A DNA stretch of 43,176 nucleotides from Folioceros fuciformis (Eukaryota > Anthocerotophyta > Anthocerotopsida > Anthocerotales). The stretch lies in contig JBNGIO010006380.1 of the NCBI GenBank assembly GCA_049999805.1, forward strand, positions 34,593 through 77,768. The letters are read 5' to 3'. A program made the position numbers and the translations under genes. Below the pieces are notes generated by a model. It searched no databases. It had not been told where the DNA came from and saw only the letters and a list, made by a program, of their open reading frames with translations. Shown one piece after another: positions 10,796-20,535 of this stretch (position 1 is the stretch's first letter; each line of letters opens with the position of its first letter).

Positions 10796-11216
10796 GTGTG
10801 TAAAAAGGAAAAGAAAAGAAAAGCTTTCTCTCAAGTGATGTGGGCAGATTGGGATGCCTGACAACCGCATCCAATACGGTCATGTCCATTACTAAAAATT
10901 ACAAACATAGCATGCAATAAGAGGTGTCCGAATCGCTATTCCATAGCTTAAAAACAGGCTTATTTGAAAAATACCCCTTTCCTTCTCAGGTTTGGAGGCC
11001 AAGTTTTTTAAGAAAAAGGACTTTCCCGACGTCTTACCAACATAAGGTTAGCTCTCAAGACGATTTTTTGCAAAGGGATTAATTTTTTAAGAAGGTCTGC
11101 TTACTCAAAACCTAGATGAAGCCTGCTCATGCTTGAGCATCCATGGAATCGATGCGTTGCATTGGAGACGACAGTCTCGACTGTTTTCAAGCGAAGTGTT
11201 GTGCCGGATCTAGGAC

Positions 11217-12772
11217 ATGCGAGCTGTTTCTTCCTTCAAGGCTTGTGGTTTGTTGGTGCTGTCGGGGCCCTGGGCCGGGCTACGTACAGAGAGGGTGAGT
11301 ACTCGGGTGCATTGCATGAGGTGGAGTATGTCTGCCTCAGCTGGCATCTCGGCTGGCCAGCAGGTTGAGGAGCAGAATGGCTGGTTGAGGGACGGCGGTC
11401 TCGGCGCTGCCGTATTGGTTGCATCGGGAGATGAGAAGGGAAGGTCGGAGAGGAGGGGCCAGGTGGGCGCAGTGTTCTTTGACATGGACGATACTTTGGT
11501 TCTGACGCACGAAGCAGATGCGGCCGCACACAGGGCTGTGCAGGCTGTGGTGGCGGAGCGGGTGCCGGAGTTGGACACCGCGGCTCTGGTTCGTGTGTTT
11601 GTGGGGGAATTCGACAGGGAAGCATGGGATCCGGAGCATCGGGTTAGTTTGGCCTGGGGAAGTTTTTTTGTTTGTGTCTGGTGTTTTAGCGTAATGTTGT
11701 TGTATCATGCGTCACCGGGAGCAGGTGGATGTGACAGAGTGGAGGGCTCGGATATGGGGTAAGGCTTTGGCTGCCCAGGGATGCCACAGCATGGAGTTTG
11801 CAAGGGTGAGCAGAATTAGGACGGTGTCGCTTTCTCCTTGCTATCCAGATTCTGTGATGGGGTCCTGACTGAGGGTTGTGTTTTTTTGGTTCTATCAGGA
11901 GCTCCAAGACTGCTTCGACACTGAGCGAATGCTAGCCTTTCGATGGGCTGCTGGCGTGGAATCGGTATGTCCAAGGCCCTCGAGAGAATTGTGAGACGTG
12001 AAGCAAGGAGACAGGTGGTGAAATATTTGTTTTCCTCGGTGTTTTGCAGATGATGAACGCATTGCTGGGTAGTGGGATCAAGGTGGGCATAATCACAAAC
12101 GGGCACTTCAAGGTTTGTCAGAACTTCCTTCTTTACGAGAGTGGCAGCAAAGCAACGCCGTGAGAAGATTGATGAAGCTAATGCATGCTGACGGGAAGGT
12201 TGTGCGTCATGGCAGGTGCAAAGACGGAAGCTGGAGGCATGCAGGGCCTCACAATTCTTCACCACCATCCTTGTCGGAGGAGGTAGATGCCTTGGCTTTC
12301 CCTCGCTGCTGTTTTGGAAATCCCTTCTGCTAACGAGCAAGCTAGTGAGTCACAATCCGGTGATGCTCTCCGCTGTGCAGAAGAGCCCCACGAAAAGCCA
12401 CACACAGACATCTTCCTAAAGGCCTGCGACATGGCAGGGTGCCGGCCTGAAGAAGCCGTGATGGTGGGCGACAACCTTAAGACCGACATCCTGGTGAGCC
12501 CGCAGCCTAGTCTTGTCAGAGCAAACAAGGTCGGTTACCCATAGCCATGGAAGCACTCGTGGCTCAGGCAATGTAAATAACACCCGGTAGCTGGCGTGAA
12601 ACAGGGTGGGATCAACGCCGGGTTCCTGGCCACTGTGTGGGTGAACGTGCGAAAGCTGGCAGCGATTCCTGCAGGGGCCCCGGAGCCCAGATACGTCATC
12701 TCCACCATTGGGGAGCTGCCACACGTCCTGCGCGATCTGGGCCTGCATCTGGACCTGCCCTCCTTCTCCTAG
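11217..12772 (+). CDS. HAD phosphatase, N-acylneuraminate-9-phosphatase-like, seven exons
   Basis: This is a HAD-superfamily phosphohydrolase with a helical cap domain after motif I. Exons are 11217-11642, 11725-11805, 11899-11964, 12050-12112, 12216-12282, 12381-12493 and 12605-12772, giving 327 codons. All four HAD motifs are present: FFDMDDT (nucleophile D89, acid D91), ITNG (T207), EKPH (K240) and MVGDNLKTD (D265, D270), followed by GGINAGFLATVWVN. These match the N-acylneuraminate-9-phosphatase/YjjG-like subfamily. Plants are not known to make sialic acid in this way, so the substrate is probably another sugar phosphate or nucleotide; that is inference. About 80 residues precede motif I, rich in Ser/Arg with few acidic residues at the start, which could be an organelle transit peptide. 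A consensus donor GTAAGG inside exon 2 (11759) is not used in this model. The gene appears intact. Confidence 0.9.
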
Positions 12773-13335
12773 GAAAAAATCCCCAGCTATCCATGATCAT
12801 GTACTGCCCCGGACCAGGTCTGGGTTGTCTGTACATTCACCCTGCACACAAAACAACATGATGAGTCAGTAGAGCACTGGACGAAGGGGAAGGACACTCT
12901 CACACGGTTGGCGTCGTCCGCAAGCATCCAAGCCATGAACCGCACACCTGATCACGATTCACACTTTTGCACATGGCAGGTCGGTAGGGCCGTACGGACG
13001 CGTGGCATCCGCTCATCCCCGGATCCTCCTCCCTGGGGCTGCCCAAAAGGGCAACAAATCTGAAGCCGAGGAATGAGCATTGCATTGTCCATAATGGTCG
13101 CCCTCGCATGCGGTTGCTGCTGCCACTCGGACATAGAAGGTCGCAGGAACGCTTAACGGCCCGTTCCGGACATGCCGCCCCTCGTTCGGATTTGAAGCAG
13201 TTCCCAGCATGGATCCGGATTTGCCGAGACGTTGTGAATTTTGAATCCGGCTGAGCCCAGAGGCATACGACGAGGCAGGCGGGGATACGCTCCAGGAGAT
13301 AAGACCCACTGCTGTAGGGAGCCCCCTGGTGGGCA
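12773..13335. other. Intergenic region before gap 1
   Basis: It should contain the HAD gene 3' UTR and the upstream part of the repeat-protein gene. Frames crossing the gap here are artefacts of N translation. No feature is recognised. Confidence 0.45.
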
Positions 13336-13435
13336 NNNNNNNNNNNNNNNNNNNNNNNNNNNNNNNNNNNNNNNNNNNNNNNNNNNNNNNNNNNNNNNNN
13401 NNNNNNNNNNNNNNNNNNNNNNNNNNNNNNNNNNN
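13336..13435. other. Assembly gap of 100 N
   Basis: A run of exactly 100 N is the usual placeholder for a scaffold gap of unknown size. It probably hides the 5' end of the following gene. Confidence 0.97.
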
Positions 13436-13437
13436 GG

Positions 13438-16400
13438 CCGGGGTCAGGGGAATGGGGGCCGGAATTGCAATTCCGGTCCAGTCTGGTGCGCATCCGGGCG
13501 CCTGTGACCGAGATCGATGAGGCTGAAGAGGAGGAGGAGGAGGACGACGAAAGCCGAGCCAGCTACGACACGGCTTTGGAGAGGATGGCGGCTGCTTCCA
13601 CTTTGAGCTCGCTGTACGGGAGCCCCAGGGGTACGCCCACCGGGTCCGTGTTCGGGTCGGAGGCTGGGGAGAGAGACAGCCTGCACAGGAGGTTGAGGGA
13701 GGTGATGCCAGCAGAGGAGCCCGGGAGGCCGGATCCAGGAGGGGAGGAGTATGGGGGTGAAGGGCCGCTCGTGCCCGTGGCCAAGCTCACGGCGGATGAT
13801 GAACCTCTGGAGTATGGGGAACAGAGTGGGCTTGTGTCTGGGACTTCGGGATACCTCTATACTGACGAGGAAGAGGACGAGGAGGATGGAGAGGAGGTGA
13901 CTTCTGGCCTCCGCCCGTCTGCTGCCGGTCTCTATGTTGTTGGAGCTGAGGGGGATTCTGGACAATCGCCCGAGAAGGAAGCTGTCTTGGAAGAAAGTCA
14001 TGACGCCGCCGAATATATTGCTCCAGAGCCACCATGTGAGCTTGAGGAAGCTCGTGACAGTGGGTACAGTGATATGCCCGTGTCCCCTGGAGCTCAGGGG
14101 TCAGGACCTGGAGATGATCCGTTTTCAGAATCCGCTGTCCCAGCTCCCGCTTCTGTCCTTGCGGCTGCGGAACTTCCACATGATTCCCAGGAGCTTCCAA
14201 TCCACGCTCTGCCTGCAAACGGGTATCTTGTCGCATCAGGCCACGATAAGGCTCAGGATTTGGGCATTGGGCAAGGGCTTCGCGACGGAATTGCTGTGGT
14301 AGGGGAACTGGAGAGTGCTTCTGAGGAACTGGAGCCTCCCTTGAAGGAACGGGAAGCTGGTTCTGAGGAACTGGAGCCTGCCTCGAAGGAACTGGCGGCT
14401 GTTTCTGTGGAACTGGAGCCTGCCTCGAAGGAACTGGCGGCTGCTTCTGAGGAACTGGAGCCTGCCTCGAAGGAACTGGCGGCTACTTCTGTGGAACTGG
14501 AGCCTGAGTCGAAGGAAGTGGCGGCTTCTTCTGTGGAACTGGAGCCTGCCTCGAAGAAAGTGGCGGCTGCTTCTGAGGAACTGGAGCCTGCCTCGAAGGA
14601 ACTGGCGGCTGCTGTTGCGGAACTGGAGCCTGCCTCGAAGGAACTGGCGGCTGCTCCAGTGGAATTGGAGCTTGCCTCTGAGGAACCAGAGGTTGCCTCC
14701 CAGGACCAGCTTCATGCTGCCGGAGCTGGGGATGCCGGTTTGGACGTCTTGCCGGCAGCTGAGGGGATTGGAGAAAGCGAGCAAGCGGTTTCCGCTGCTG
14801 TTTCGTCGGCTCTGGAGGGTCAGGAGGCGGAACAGCGCAGTGCGCAACTAGAGAGCCAGGTTTTGGAACCGAAAGGGCCCGCTGCAGCCGTGACAGCGGG
14901 AGGTGCACATGATTTGACGTCCAGTGCTGGAGTAGGTGCTTCCGATGTCCGTGCTCCTGAAGCACAGGCTGCCGGGGTAGCCCCATCGGCGGAAGCATTA
15001 CAGCAAGCTACATATGTGTTTGCTGCGTCCAGTCCAGAGGGGAGCAAAGAGTCTGAAGCAGTGGTAGCGGAAGGACTCCCGATTGCAAGGGCTTCTGAAG
15101 ATGACGACGATGTTTCAGGATATTCTTCATTGGCAGCGGTGACGTATGAAAGCGGGGAGCCCGAGCCGGCAACTGCTCAAGGACTCCCGATCGCAAGGGG
15201 ATTGGACGACGATGTTTCTGATTCACGGACTGCAGATGTTCCAAAGTCTGCACCTGCAACAGCAACGGTGGAGGAACATGAGCCAAGTTCCCGGGGGCAG
15301 ACTGGCCAGGTACATGAACCAGCTACGGCAGAAGGGCTCCCAGTTGCGGGTGCCACATTCGCTGATCCAGAGGATGCCGAGGGACTTCCCATTGCACGGG
15401 TGATAGAAGATGAGGCAGGCGGTCCGACATTTCCTGGTCCACTTGGAGATGTTTCAAGGAAAGGCCAAGAGGCGCGGGCGCCAGTAGCTGCTACAGCCGG
15501 GGTAGTTCCTATTGCGAGGCTGACATCTGAAGAGACAGATAGCTCGACGCACTCTCCAACGACAACAAGCGTTCCATCAGAGCGAGGACTTCCCGTGGCC
15601 AGAGTCACAGATGAGGAGGCGGATGTTGTAGCCTTCATTCCACCTGAAGAAGCAACTGCCACGGGATTGCCAGTGGCAGGGGTAACGCAAGATATAGATG
15701 CGACAACCGACGGTCCACCGGAATCCACTGCCCGAGGACCTCCAATCGCCAGATTAACGGAAGACGCAGATATTCCAAGCAGCTCTTCAGTGACAGCAGA
15801 TGTTCCGATTGCGAGGGTAACAGAAGCAGACACTCCGAGGAGCAGTTCGGTGACAGGCGATGGTGCACCTGAATCAGATGTTCCCCAAGCAGATGCCAAG
15901 ACCAGTGCTGCCGCACCCAACCTAACAGAAACAGCTCCTCTGCCTCTGGAAAAAGCAGAATCCAAAGACAACGGCGTCGTCCTGGACCCGGCTCCGCTCC
16001 CATCGACCAAGCCGTCGTCCGAAAGCAGGGATCCTGGAGCACAGGATGGTGATGAGCACGGGAAACAGCAGCAGCCAGATCCGGTGACAACGCCATCAGA
16101 TGCCAAGGACACCGACAGCAACTCCGGGGTTAAATCTGTCCCGGAGTCCACTGCTGGCACCAAACTGGAAGACTCTGTCCAGAAACCCGTCCCTGAAAAG
16201 GAGCCTCAACAAGACACTGTGACAATAGTGCAAGTGGGAGAAAGCAAGCACAGAAACCTGGCCCAGCTTCTACACAGCGAGGAAGAGGCAGCTGCGGAGG
16301 AAGCAGCTGCCGCGCCCGCAGCCAAGCAGCCGAAGCCCAAGGTGAAGAAGATCATCCAAGCGGCCAAGGAATTGGCTAAGACCGCCCGGAGCCAGGGTGC

Positions 16401-16491
16401 TCGTATCACAAAAGCCACCTCGAGAGTTCTCCGCTTTCCCAACTTAAATTGCTTCAGTCCCAAGAAACCTTTTCCCGCGGAACGCGTGTAG
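13438..16491 (+). CDS. Large acidic repeat protein, unknown, 5' end in gap
   Basis: I do not recognise this protein. The frame is open from the gap edge to a TAG stop for about 1,017 codons. The first in-frame ATG is at 13585, but the acidic stretch before it (EEEEEEDDESRASYD) looks coding, so the true start is probably in or beyond the gap. Three parts can be seen. First is an acidic N-terminal part. Second is a 14-residue tandem repeat around SEELEPASKELAAA (nine copies, 14320-14697), probably coiled-coil or helical, followed by about nine spaced copies of a GLPIARVTEDE motif (15066-15831). Third is a basic C-terminal tail rich in Lys and Ala (KPKVKKIIQAAKELAK, then CFSPKKPFPAERV). No signal peptide or membrane segment is seen. 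The very long open frame with low-complexity acidic composition argues for a scaffold or disordered protein, but its function is unknown. Confidence 0.75.
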   Translation, partial: PGSGEWGPELQFRSSLVRIRAPVTEIDEAEEEEEEDDESRASYDTALERMAAASTLSSLYGSPRGTPTGSVFGSEAGERDSLHRRLREVMPAEEPGRPDPGGEEYGGEGPLVPVAKLTADDEPLEYGEQSGLVSGTSGYLYTDEEEDEEDGEEVTSGLRPSAAGLYVVGAEGDSGQSPEKEAVLEESHDAAEYIAPEPPCELEEARDSGYSDMPVSPGAQGSGPGDDPFSESAVPAPASVLAAAELPHDSQELPIHALPANGYLVASGHDKAQDLGIGQGLRDGIAVVGELESASEELEPPLKEREAGSEELEPASKELAAVSVELEPASKELAAASEELEPASKELAATSVELEPESKEVAASSVELEPASKKVAAASEELEPASKELAAAVAELEPASKELAAAPVELELASEEPEVASQDQLHAAGAGDAGLDVLPAAEGIGESEQAVSAAVSSALEGQEAEQRSAQLESQVLEPKGPAAAVTAGGAHDLTSSAGVGASDVRAPEAQAAGVAPSAEALQQATYVFAASSPEGSKESEAVVAEGLPIARASEDDDDVSGYSSLAAVTYESGEPEPATAQGLPIARGLDDDVSDSRTADVPKSAPATATVEEHEPSSRGQTGQVHEPATAEGLPVAGATFADPEDAEGLPIARVIEDEAGGPTFPGPLGDVSRKGQEARAPVAATAGVVPIARLTSEETDSSTHSPTTTSVPSERGLPVARVTDEEADVVAFIPPEEATATGLPVAGVTQDIDATTDGPPESTARGPPIARLTEDADIPSSSSVTADVPIARVTEADTPRSSSVTGDGAPESDVPQADAKTSAAAPNLTETAPLPLEKAESKDNGVVLDPAPLPSTKPSSESRDPGAQDGDEHGKQQQPDPVTTPSDAKDTDSNSGVKSVPESTAGTKLEDSVQKPVPEKEPQQDTVTIVQVGESKHRNLAQLLHSEEEAAAEEAAAAPAAKQPKPKVKKIIQAAKELAKTARSQGARITKATSRVLRFPNLNCFSPKKPFPAERV
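14320..14697 (+). repeat. 42-bp tandem repeat, nine copies, 14-residue unit
   Basis: The unit consensus is SEELEPASKELAAA. Copies differ at a few positions (SVELEPESKEVAAS, VAELEPASKELAAA). The first and last copies are the most diverged, as expected for an array that expanded from its middle. Confidence 0.9.
15066..15831 (+). repeat. Dispersed GLPIAR motif, about nine copies
   Basis: The motif is roughly [AT]xGLP[IV]A[RG]xTxDE: EGLPIARASEDD, QGLPIARGLDDD, EGLPVAGATF, EGLPIARVIEDE, VVPIARLTSEE, RGLPVARVTDEE, TGLPVAGVTQD, RGPPIARLTEDA, ADVPIARVTEAD. A related early copy, LVPVAKLTADDE, lies near 13770. Spacers vary from about 15 to 50 residues, so this is not a simple tandem array. Confidence 0.85.
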
Positions 16492-17356
16492 GATGATCCA
16501 CAAAAACTACAGACCAAGCATTCCGAAGTAAATTATATTAGTAGGCGGCTTCAATTTTGTTAAACGACTTTGTCCAGTCTTGGTCGAGTCTACTTTGCGC
16601 TGTACTTCCTGGTCATTTCCAGGATGACGAACGAGAATGGGTGTGGTAGCCCTTTCAGCACCTTCTTAGCTGACTGAATCAATCAATCAATTCATTTACT
16701 TGTTACACATCAAGGCATTCCAAGTAGAGTTCCAAACTCCACTTGCACACCATGAAGAAACGAGGTGCTTTCCAAAACCCACATTTAGAGCTCAAGTTTC
16801 AAAGCACATAGCTAGTTCCATAGACATGAGGAGAGCAACTACAATGGTTTTTGAAACCCATGTTGTTCTTCTTCTTCCTCAAACTTGAAAACATCTAGTC
16901 GTCATTGTTGTTCTAACTTCTTGTACGGTTCCTAAAATCTTGTACTTTTCCTGCCCCATGGAGGATACAGGGTGGAGGTGGAATGCTGGTGGCCAAGGCT
17001 AGATTGCAAGGTTGAGGTTGATATTATCGATCGCGCTTGCCCTGGGCTTGAGGTTGGTGGGCAGCTTGTTTTTTGAGCTTCCTTGGAGCTTGTCGAGGTA
17101 GGCAAGTAGTAGTTTGCTGCCTTCGTAGTTGTTCCTTGGGTTCAAGGATTCTCTCCATGTCCTCAAATCCACTACCATTAAGAAACTTTGGGCTAACCTC
17201 TTTGGTTGACATTTGGTTGGGGTGTGCTTTAACATTACTAAAAGTGTATAATGAAACACAACCTTAAGATGAGCAAAATGAATTCAAGAGACGGAAGAAG
17301 TGAAGATGTTTCAAGACATGTTTGGCTTGCGATATCCTATATCTATTCCACCACTA

Positions 17357-17391
17357 GGTATGGGTATGTGTATGGGTATGGGTATGGGTAT
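17357..17391 (+). repeat. TATGGG hexamer microsatellite
   Basis: About five units of GGTATG/TATGGG, with one imperfect unit (GTATGTGTATGG). Confidence 0.8.
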
Positions 17392-18000
17392 TGATGTGGA
17401 TGTTGGGTGCGGAAAAATCAAAATGAGCCCGGTTGAAGTGTTGAGAGAGAGTGTGGTGGGATGTGGTCATGTGCAGCGTCAAATGGGCAGCCACAGCTCC
17501 AAGCCAGGAAGAAGACCCAAATTACAAAGCCTTTGTTGAAACGTGTTTTGGTGTAGTTTAGTCTGTTACTGTCATGTCCGTGTGTTTCACAGGATCGAGG
17601 GCGGTTGGAGGCGTTTCACCGGGTCGGGAGTGATGGAACCTAGAACCGTGGGACGGGGGGGAGGGAGGGGGATGCGCCACGTGGAAAAGGGGAGGTGAGT
17701 TGATTAATCCAGCGTGCATACGGGTTTGAATTTGCGCAGGGGCAGGTGATTTTCGCAAATGCTGGCGCAAGCTGGTGACCAGCGTCACGGTGCCACATGC
17801 GCCGCATGCGCGAGGCGTGTCAGGTGTGTGTGGTTAGGGCTGGCGGGCGTTGCGCCGCCTTTCGCCGCGCAGTAGGGCTTGCGCCGGGGATCCCTGTTGC
17901 GCCGACGTGCGCCCGGCGAAAGGCGCTGGCAAAAGCAGCAGCGCCTTGAGCTCCAACGCTGGAGGACGCGAACGCGAGGCCGCGAACCCGCCCCCGGGAG

Positions 18001-18080
18001 CGAGACGGGACGAGACGAGACGTGTCGAGACGAGTCGAATCGAGTCGAGACGAGACGAGACGAGACGAGTCGAGACGAGG
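18001..18080 (+). repeat. GAGAC/GAGTC pentanucleotide array
   Basis: About 15 units of CGAGA, with interspersed CGAGT and CGTGT variants, lie about 190 bp before gap 2. The array is purine-rich on the plus strand. Confidence 0.85.
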
Positions 18081-18272
18081 CAGCCAGCGAGCGAGCGAAG
18101 AAAGACGTTGGGAAGAAAGCGGAGCCTGGGAGCTTGAGGGAGTGGCGTCCCAGCGAGGACCGAGCTCCTCGACTCGAGACGTATCGAATTGGATGCTCCC
18201 GCAGCTCAGTTGCTGAGGCGCTCGCGGCGCATTCCCGCGCGGGGGCTGCGGGGACCGGAGGAAGGGGAATTG

Positions 18273-18372
18273 NNNNNNNNNNNNNNNNNNNNNNNNNNNN
18301 NNNNNNNNNNNNNNNNNNNNNNNNNNNNNNNNNNNNNNNNNNNNNNNNNNNNNNNNNNNNNNNNNNNNNNNN
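18273..18372. other. Assembly gap of 100 N
   Basis: This is a placeholder gap. The left edge ends GGGGAATTG and the right edge begins GGGGAAAGTTG, which are similar but not identical. Confidence 0.97.
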
Positions 18373-18692
18373 GGGGAAAGTTGAGCAGGAGAGCGAGACG
18401 TAAGCACGAGTACCGGTACGAGTGTGGAGGATATGGCAAGATGCGGTGCGTGCGGGGGTTGATTGAGTGGTGCAGCAGGTGCGGTTTTGCGGCAAGAATT
18501 TGCATGTGGATGTCGGCAGCGCAGCATGAGAAGGCGCAGGCGGGGCTGGCAGGAGCGTAAGCAGGGGCTGAGAAAGAGGCAGGGTGCGGGAGGGAGGATT
18601 TGAGGGAGCGGGTTTCGTAGGGCGGGCCGAGCTCGCTACCAGGAAGACGCAGGGGTAGATCAAGCTACGGAAAGACGGAGTACTTTGATAAT

Positions 18693-20535
18693 ATGTCTGA
18701 AGAGCACCTGGCTCTATGTCTGCGTGAAAATGAAGTAGCGGTGACGCCGCCTCCGCTACAGATTAAACAGGGCGGCGGACGACCCCGGTCGCAGGTGTGG
18801 CAGCATTTCACTGCCTGCGGGGACCGGAATGACAAGAGTCGTCGATTTATTGTGAGTTGCAATGCGTGTGGGCAGAATTTGTCCAGCAGGGTGGAGGCCA
18901 TGGAAAAGCATGTGGCTTATGACTGCAAGGAGGTCCCGGAGGAGGGCCGCTTGATGATCCAGCAGAAAATTGCTGGAAAGACGGCCGTGGCGGGGACCAT
19001 GGCAATTGTGGGAGCTCCTGCTCAGAAGAAGCCCAAGACTCCCAAGATTGTGAAGCAGCAGCCTCATCTGCCCCACCATCATCAGCAGCTGCAACCGCCG
19101 TCCACTTTGATTTGCAGGGCTTGTGGTGTGCAGTACCCGCCTACTCCGGATCCTCAGCCTTGCAGAATATGCTGTGATGAACGGCAGTATGTGCCAAGGT
19201 ATGCCCGACAACTCCTTGTTCACGGGGGCTCAGTAATGTGTTCTATCTTGGTATAGTACGTGTATGCGCAGCGGAATACGTGTTAGGTTTTGACCCCACT
19301 CACTGCTGGCCGTGCCAGACTTGTCTTTAGGGCTTAGCCTGTGCTTGCCAGGCTAGCACACTGACGGCTTCGAACTTGCCTTGAGAATGTCCCGCAGGTC
19401 TGGGCAGTCCTGGACAACCATGGAGAAAATGGTCCAGGAAGGCTACAAGAACTGCTTTCAAAAGCATGAGCCTCGGCTTTATGGGATTGGCACAGTTCCG
19501 AAGTTTGGAATTGGACAGCGAGCATTTCTCATCCAAACACCTAGTAAGGCCAGCCAGCCAGCCTACCTACCTACCTCAGTGTGCATCAAGTGTGCTTGCT
19601 TGCAGTGAAAGCAGCTGCTGTCTTACCTTGCAACTCTGATTTGGTACCAGATGGGAATCTGTTATGGGATTGCATTTCATTGGTGGATGATGCAACGATT
19701 GACATCATAAAAGCTCTTGGAGGCTTGAGAGCCATAGCGATTTCTCATCCTCACTATTATGCTTCCAATGCGCAGTGGAGTGCTGCATTTGAAGGTGTAC
19801 CAGTATACATTCATGAAAGGTAAAAGACTCGATATTATTGATCTGCCTTTTCTTTCCTCTTTTCAGCCCCATCCTTGCATTTCGTTTTATCTATTTGTAT
19901 CGCTTGTTGGAAGCATTGTTTACGGCATCTGTGATTTCCAGCCCCTCTGTGGTGCATGTGTCTCTGTTCACCAAAGCAGAAGTGTTGGCGTTCTGAACTG
20001 GTTCTATGTGGGTTGGGTTGTTGTAGGGACAAAGAGTGGGTTGTTTGGGAACATGGTAACATAAACTACTGGGGTGATCATGGAGATTCTCTTCCGTTAT
20101 GGGGGGGATTCACACTTCTTCATTTAGGTGGACACTTCGCTGGTGCACAGGTGTTGCACTGGGCAAATGGAGCAGACGGGAAGGGAGCCTTGTTTACTAG
20201 CGACGTCCTGCAGGTATTTGCCACTTCCGAGGTAACTCGTCAGGTTCGAGGAGCACGAGAGGAGCCTTCATGAGTTCTGACAGTGCGATGCGTGATGCGG
20301 GCAGGTTGGCATGGACCGGGAGACTGTGAGTGTTATGCGCTCCTACCCCAATTATATTCCTTTATCTCCAGCCTACGTTGATAGATTAAGTAAGAAAATC
20401 GAAAGCTGGCATTTTCACCGGCTTTATGGCGCATTTTGGGACATGGAGATCGAGTCTGATGCGAAGTCGAAAGTAGCTTACTCATTGGAGAGATACATCA
20501 AGTGGATCATCCAAGATGAGGATCTGGAAATATGA
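18693..20535 (+). CDS. BED zinc finger fused to a metallo-beta-lactamase-fold protein
   Basis: Exons are 18693-19198, 19398-19543, 19606-19819, 20027-20213 and 20305-20535, giving 427 codons. Exon 1 encodes a BED-type zinc finger (VWQHF with W36 and F39, then CNAC at C56/C59, H73 and C78), a basic Lys/Pro and His/Gln-rich linker, and a zinc ribbon (CRAC 141-144, CRIC 157-160). The rest is a metallo-beta-lactamase-fold domain (residues about 190-427): LYGIGTVPKFGIGQR, LLWDCISLVDD, SHPHYY (H265, H267), LGGHFAG (H325) and FTSDVLQ (D348). The classic HxHxDH is reduced to HxHYY, as I recall in this plant/bacterial subfamily, so metal binding may be partial. The BED finger resembles those of hAT transposases and shares an exon and frame with the zinc ribbon, so the fusion does not depend on a splice guess. 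Product and substrate are unknown. Confidence 0.88.
19549..19577 (+). repeat. Intronic CCAG/CTAC microsatellite
   Basis: Three CCAG units are followed by three CTAC units in the second intron of the BED/metallo-beta-lactamase gene. Confidence 0.8.

Larger units (their letters stand above)
9385..11216. other. Non-genic block with a degenerate GCCTTG-type repeat
   Basis: No protein domain or RNA gene is recognised. From about 9690 to 10230 a loose motif close to GATTGCCTTGTAG recurs at irregular spacing (about 9700, 9805, 10060, 10120, 10175 and 10203). Telomere-like motifs lie at 10551 and 10777. The last few hundred bases before 11217 probably hold the promoter of the HAD gene, but I see no clear TATA box. 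Confidence 0.45.
16492..18272. other. Intergenic region with simple repeats
   Basis: No gene is recognised. The left part should hold the 3' UTR of the repeat protein. 16700-17540 resembles decayed repeat DNA. From about 17800 it becomes GC-rich, with a 12-bp perfect inverted repeat (CGCCTTTCGCCG at 17856-17867 and its complement at 17914-17925). This GC-rich part is likely the promoter side of the next gene. Confidence 0.45.

Noticed and set aside
11758-11765. GGGGTAAGG as the donor of HAD exon 2
   Set aside because: Using it would remove conserved cap residues; the donor at 11806 keeps both phase and family sequence. It remains a possible alternative donor.
12900-13493. Minus-strand frame running across gap 1
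   Set aside because: Most of its middle is N, the two sides cannot be assumed to be in frame, and no domain is present.
14236-14847. Antisense frame with a striking RQFLRGRLQF repeat
   Set aside because: It is the antisense shadow of the 42-bp coding repeat on the plus strand.
15177-16163. Minus-strand frame of 328 codons
   Set aside because: It is the antisense of the plus-strand repeat protein, whose long frame and patterned repeats are the better explanation.
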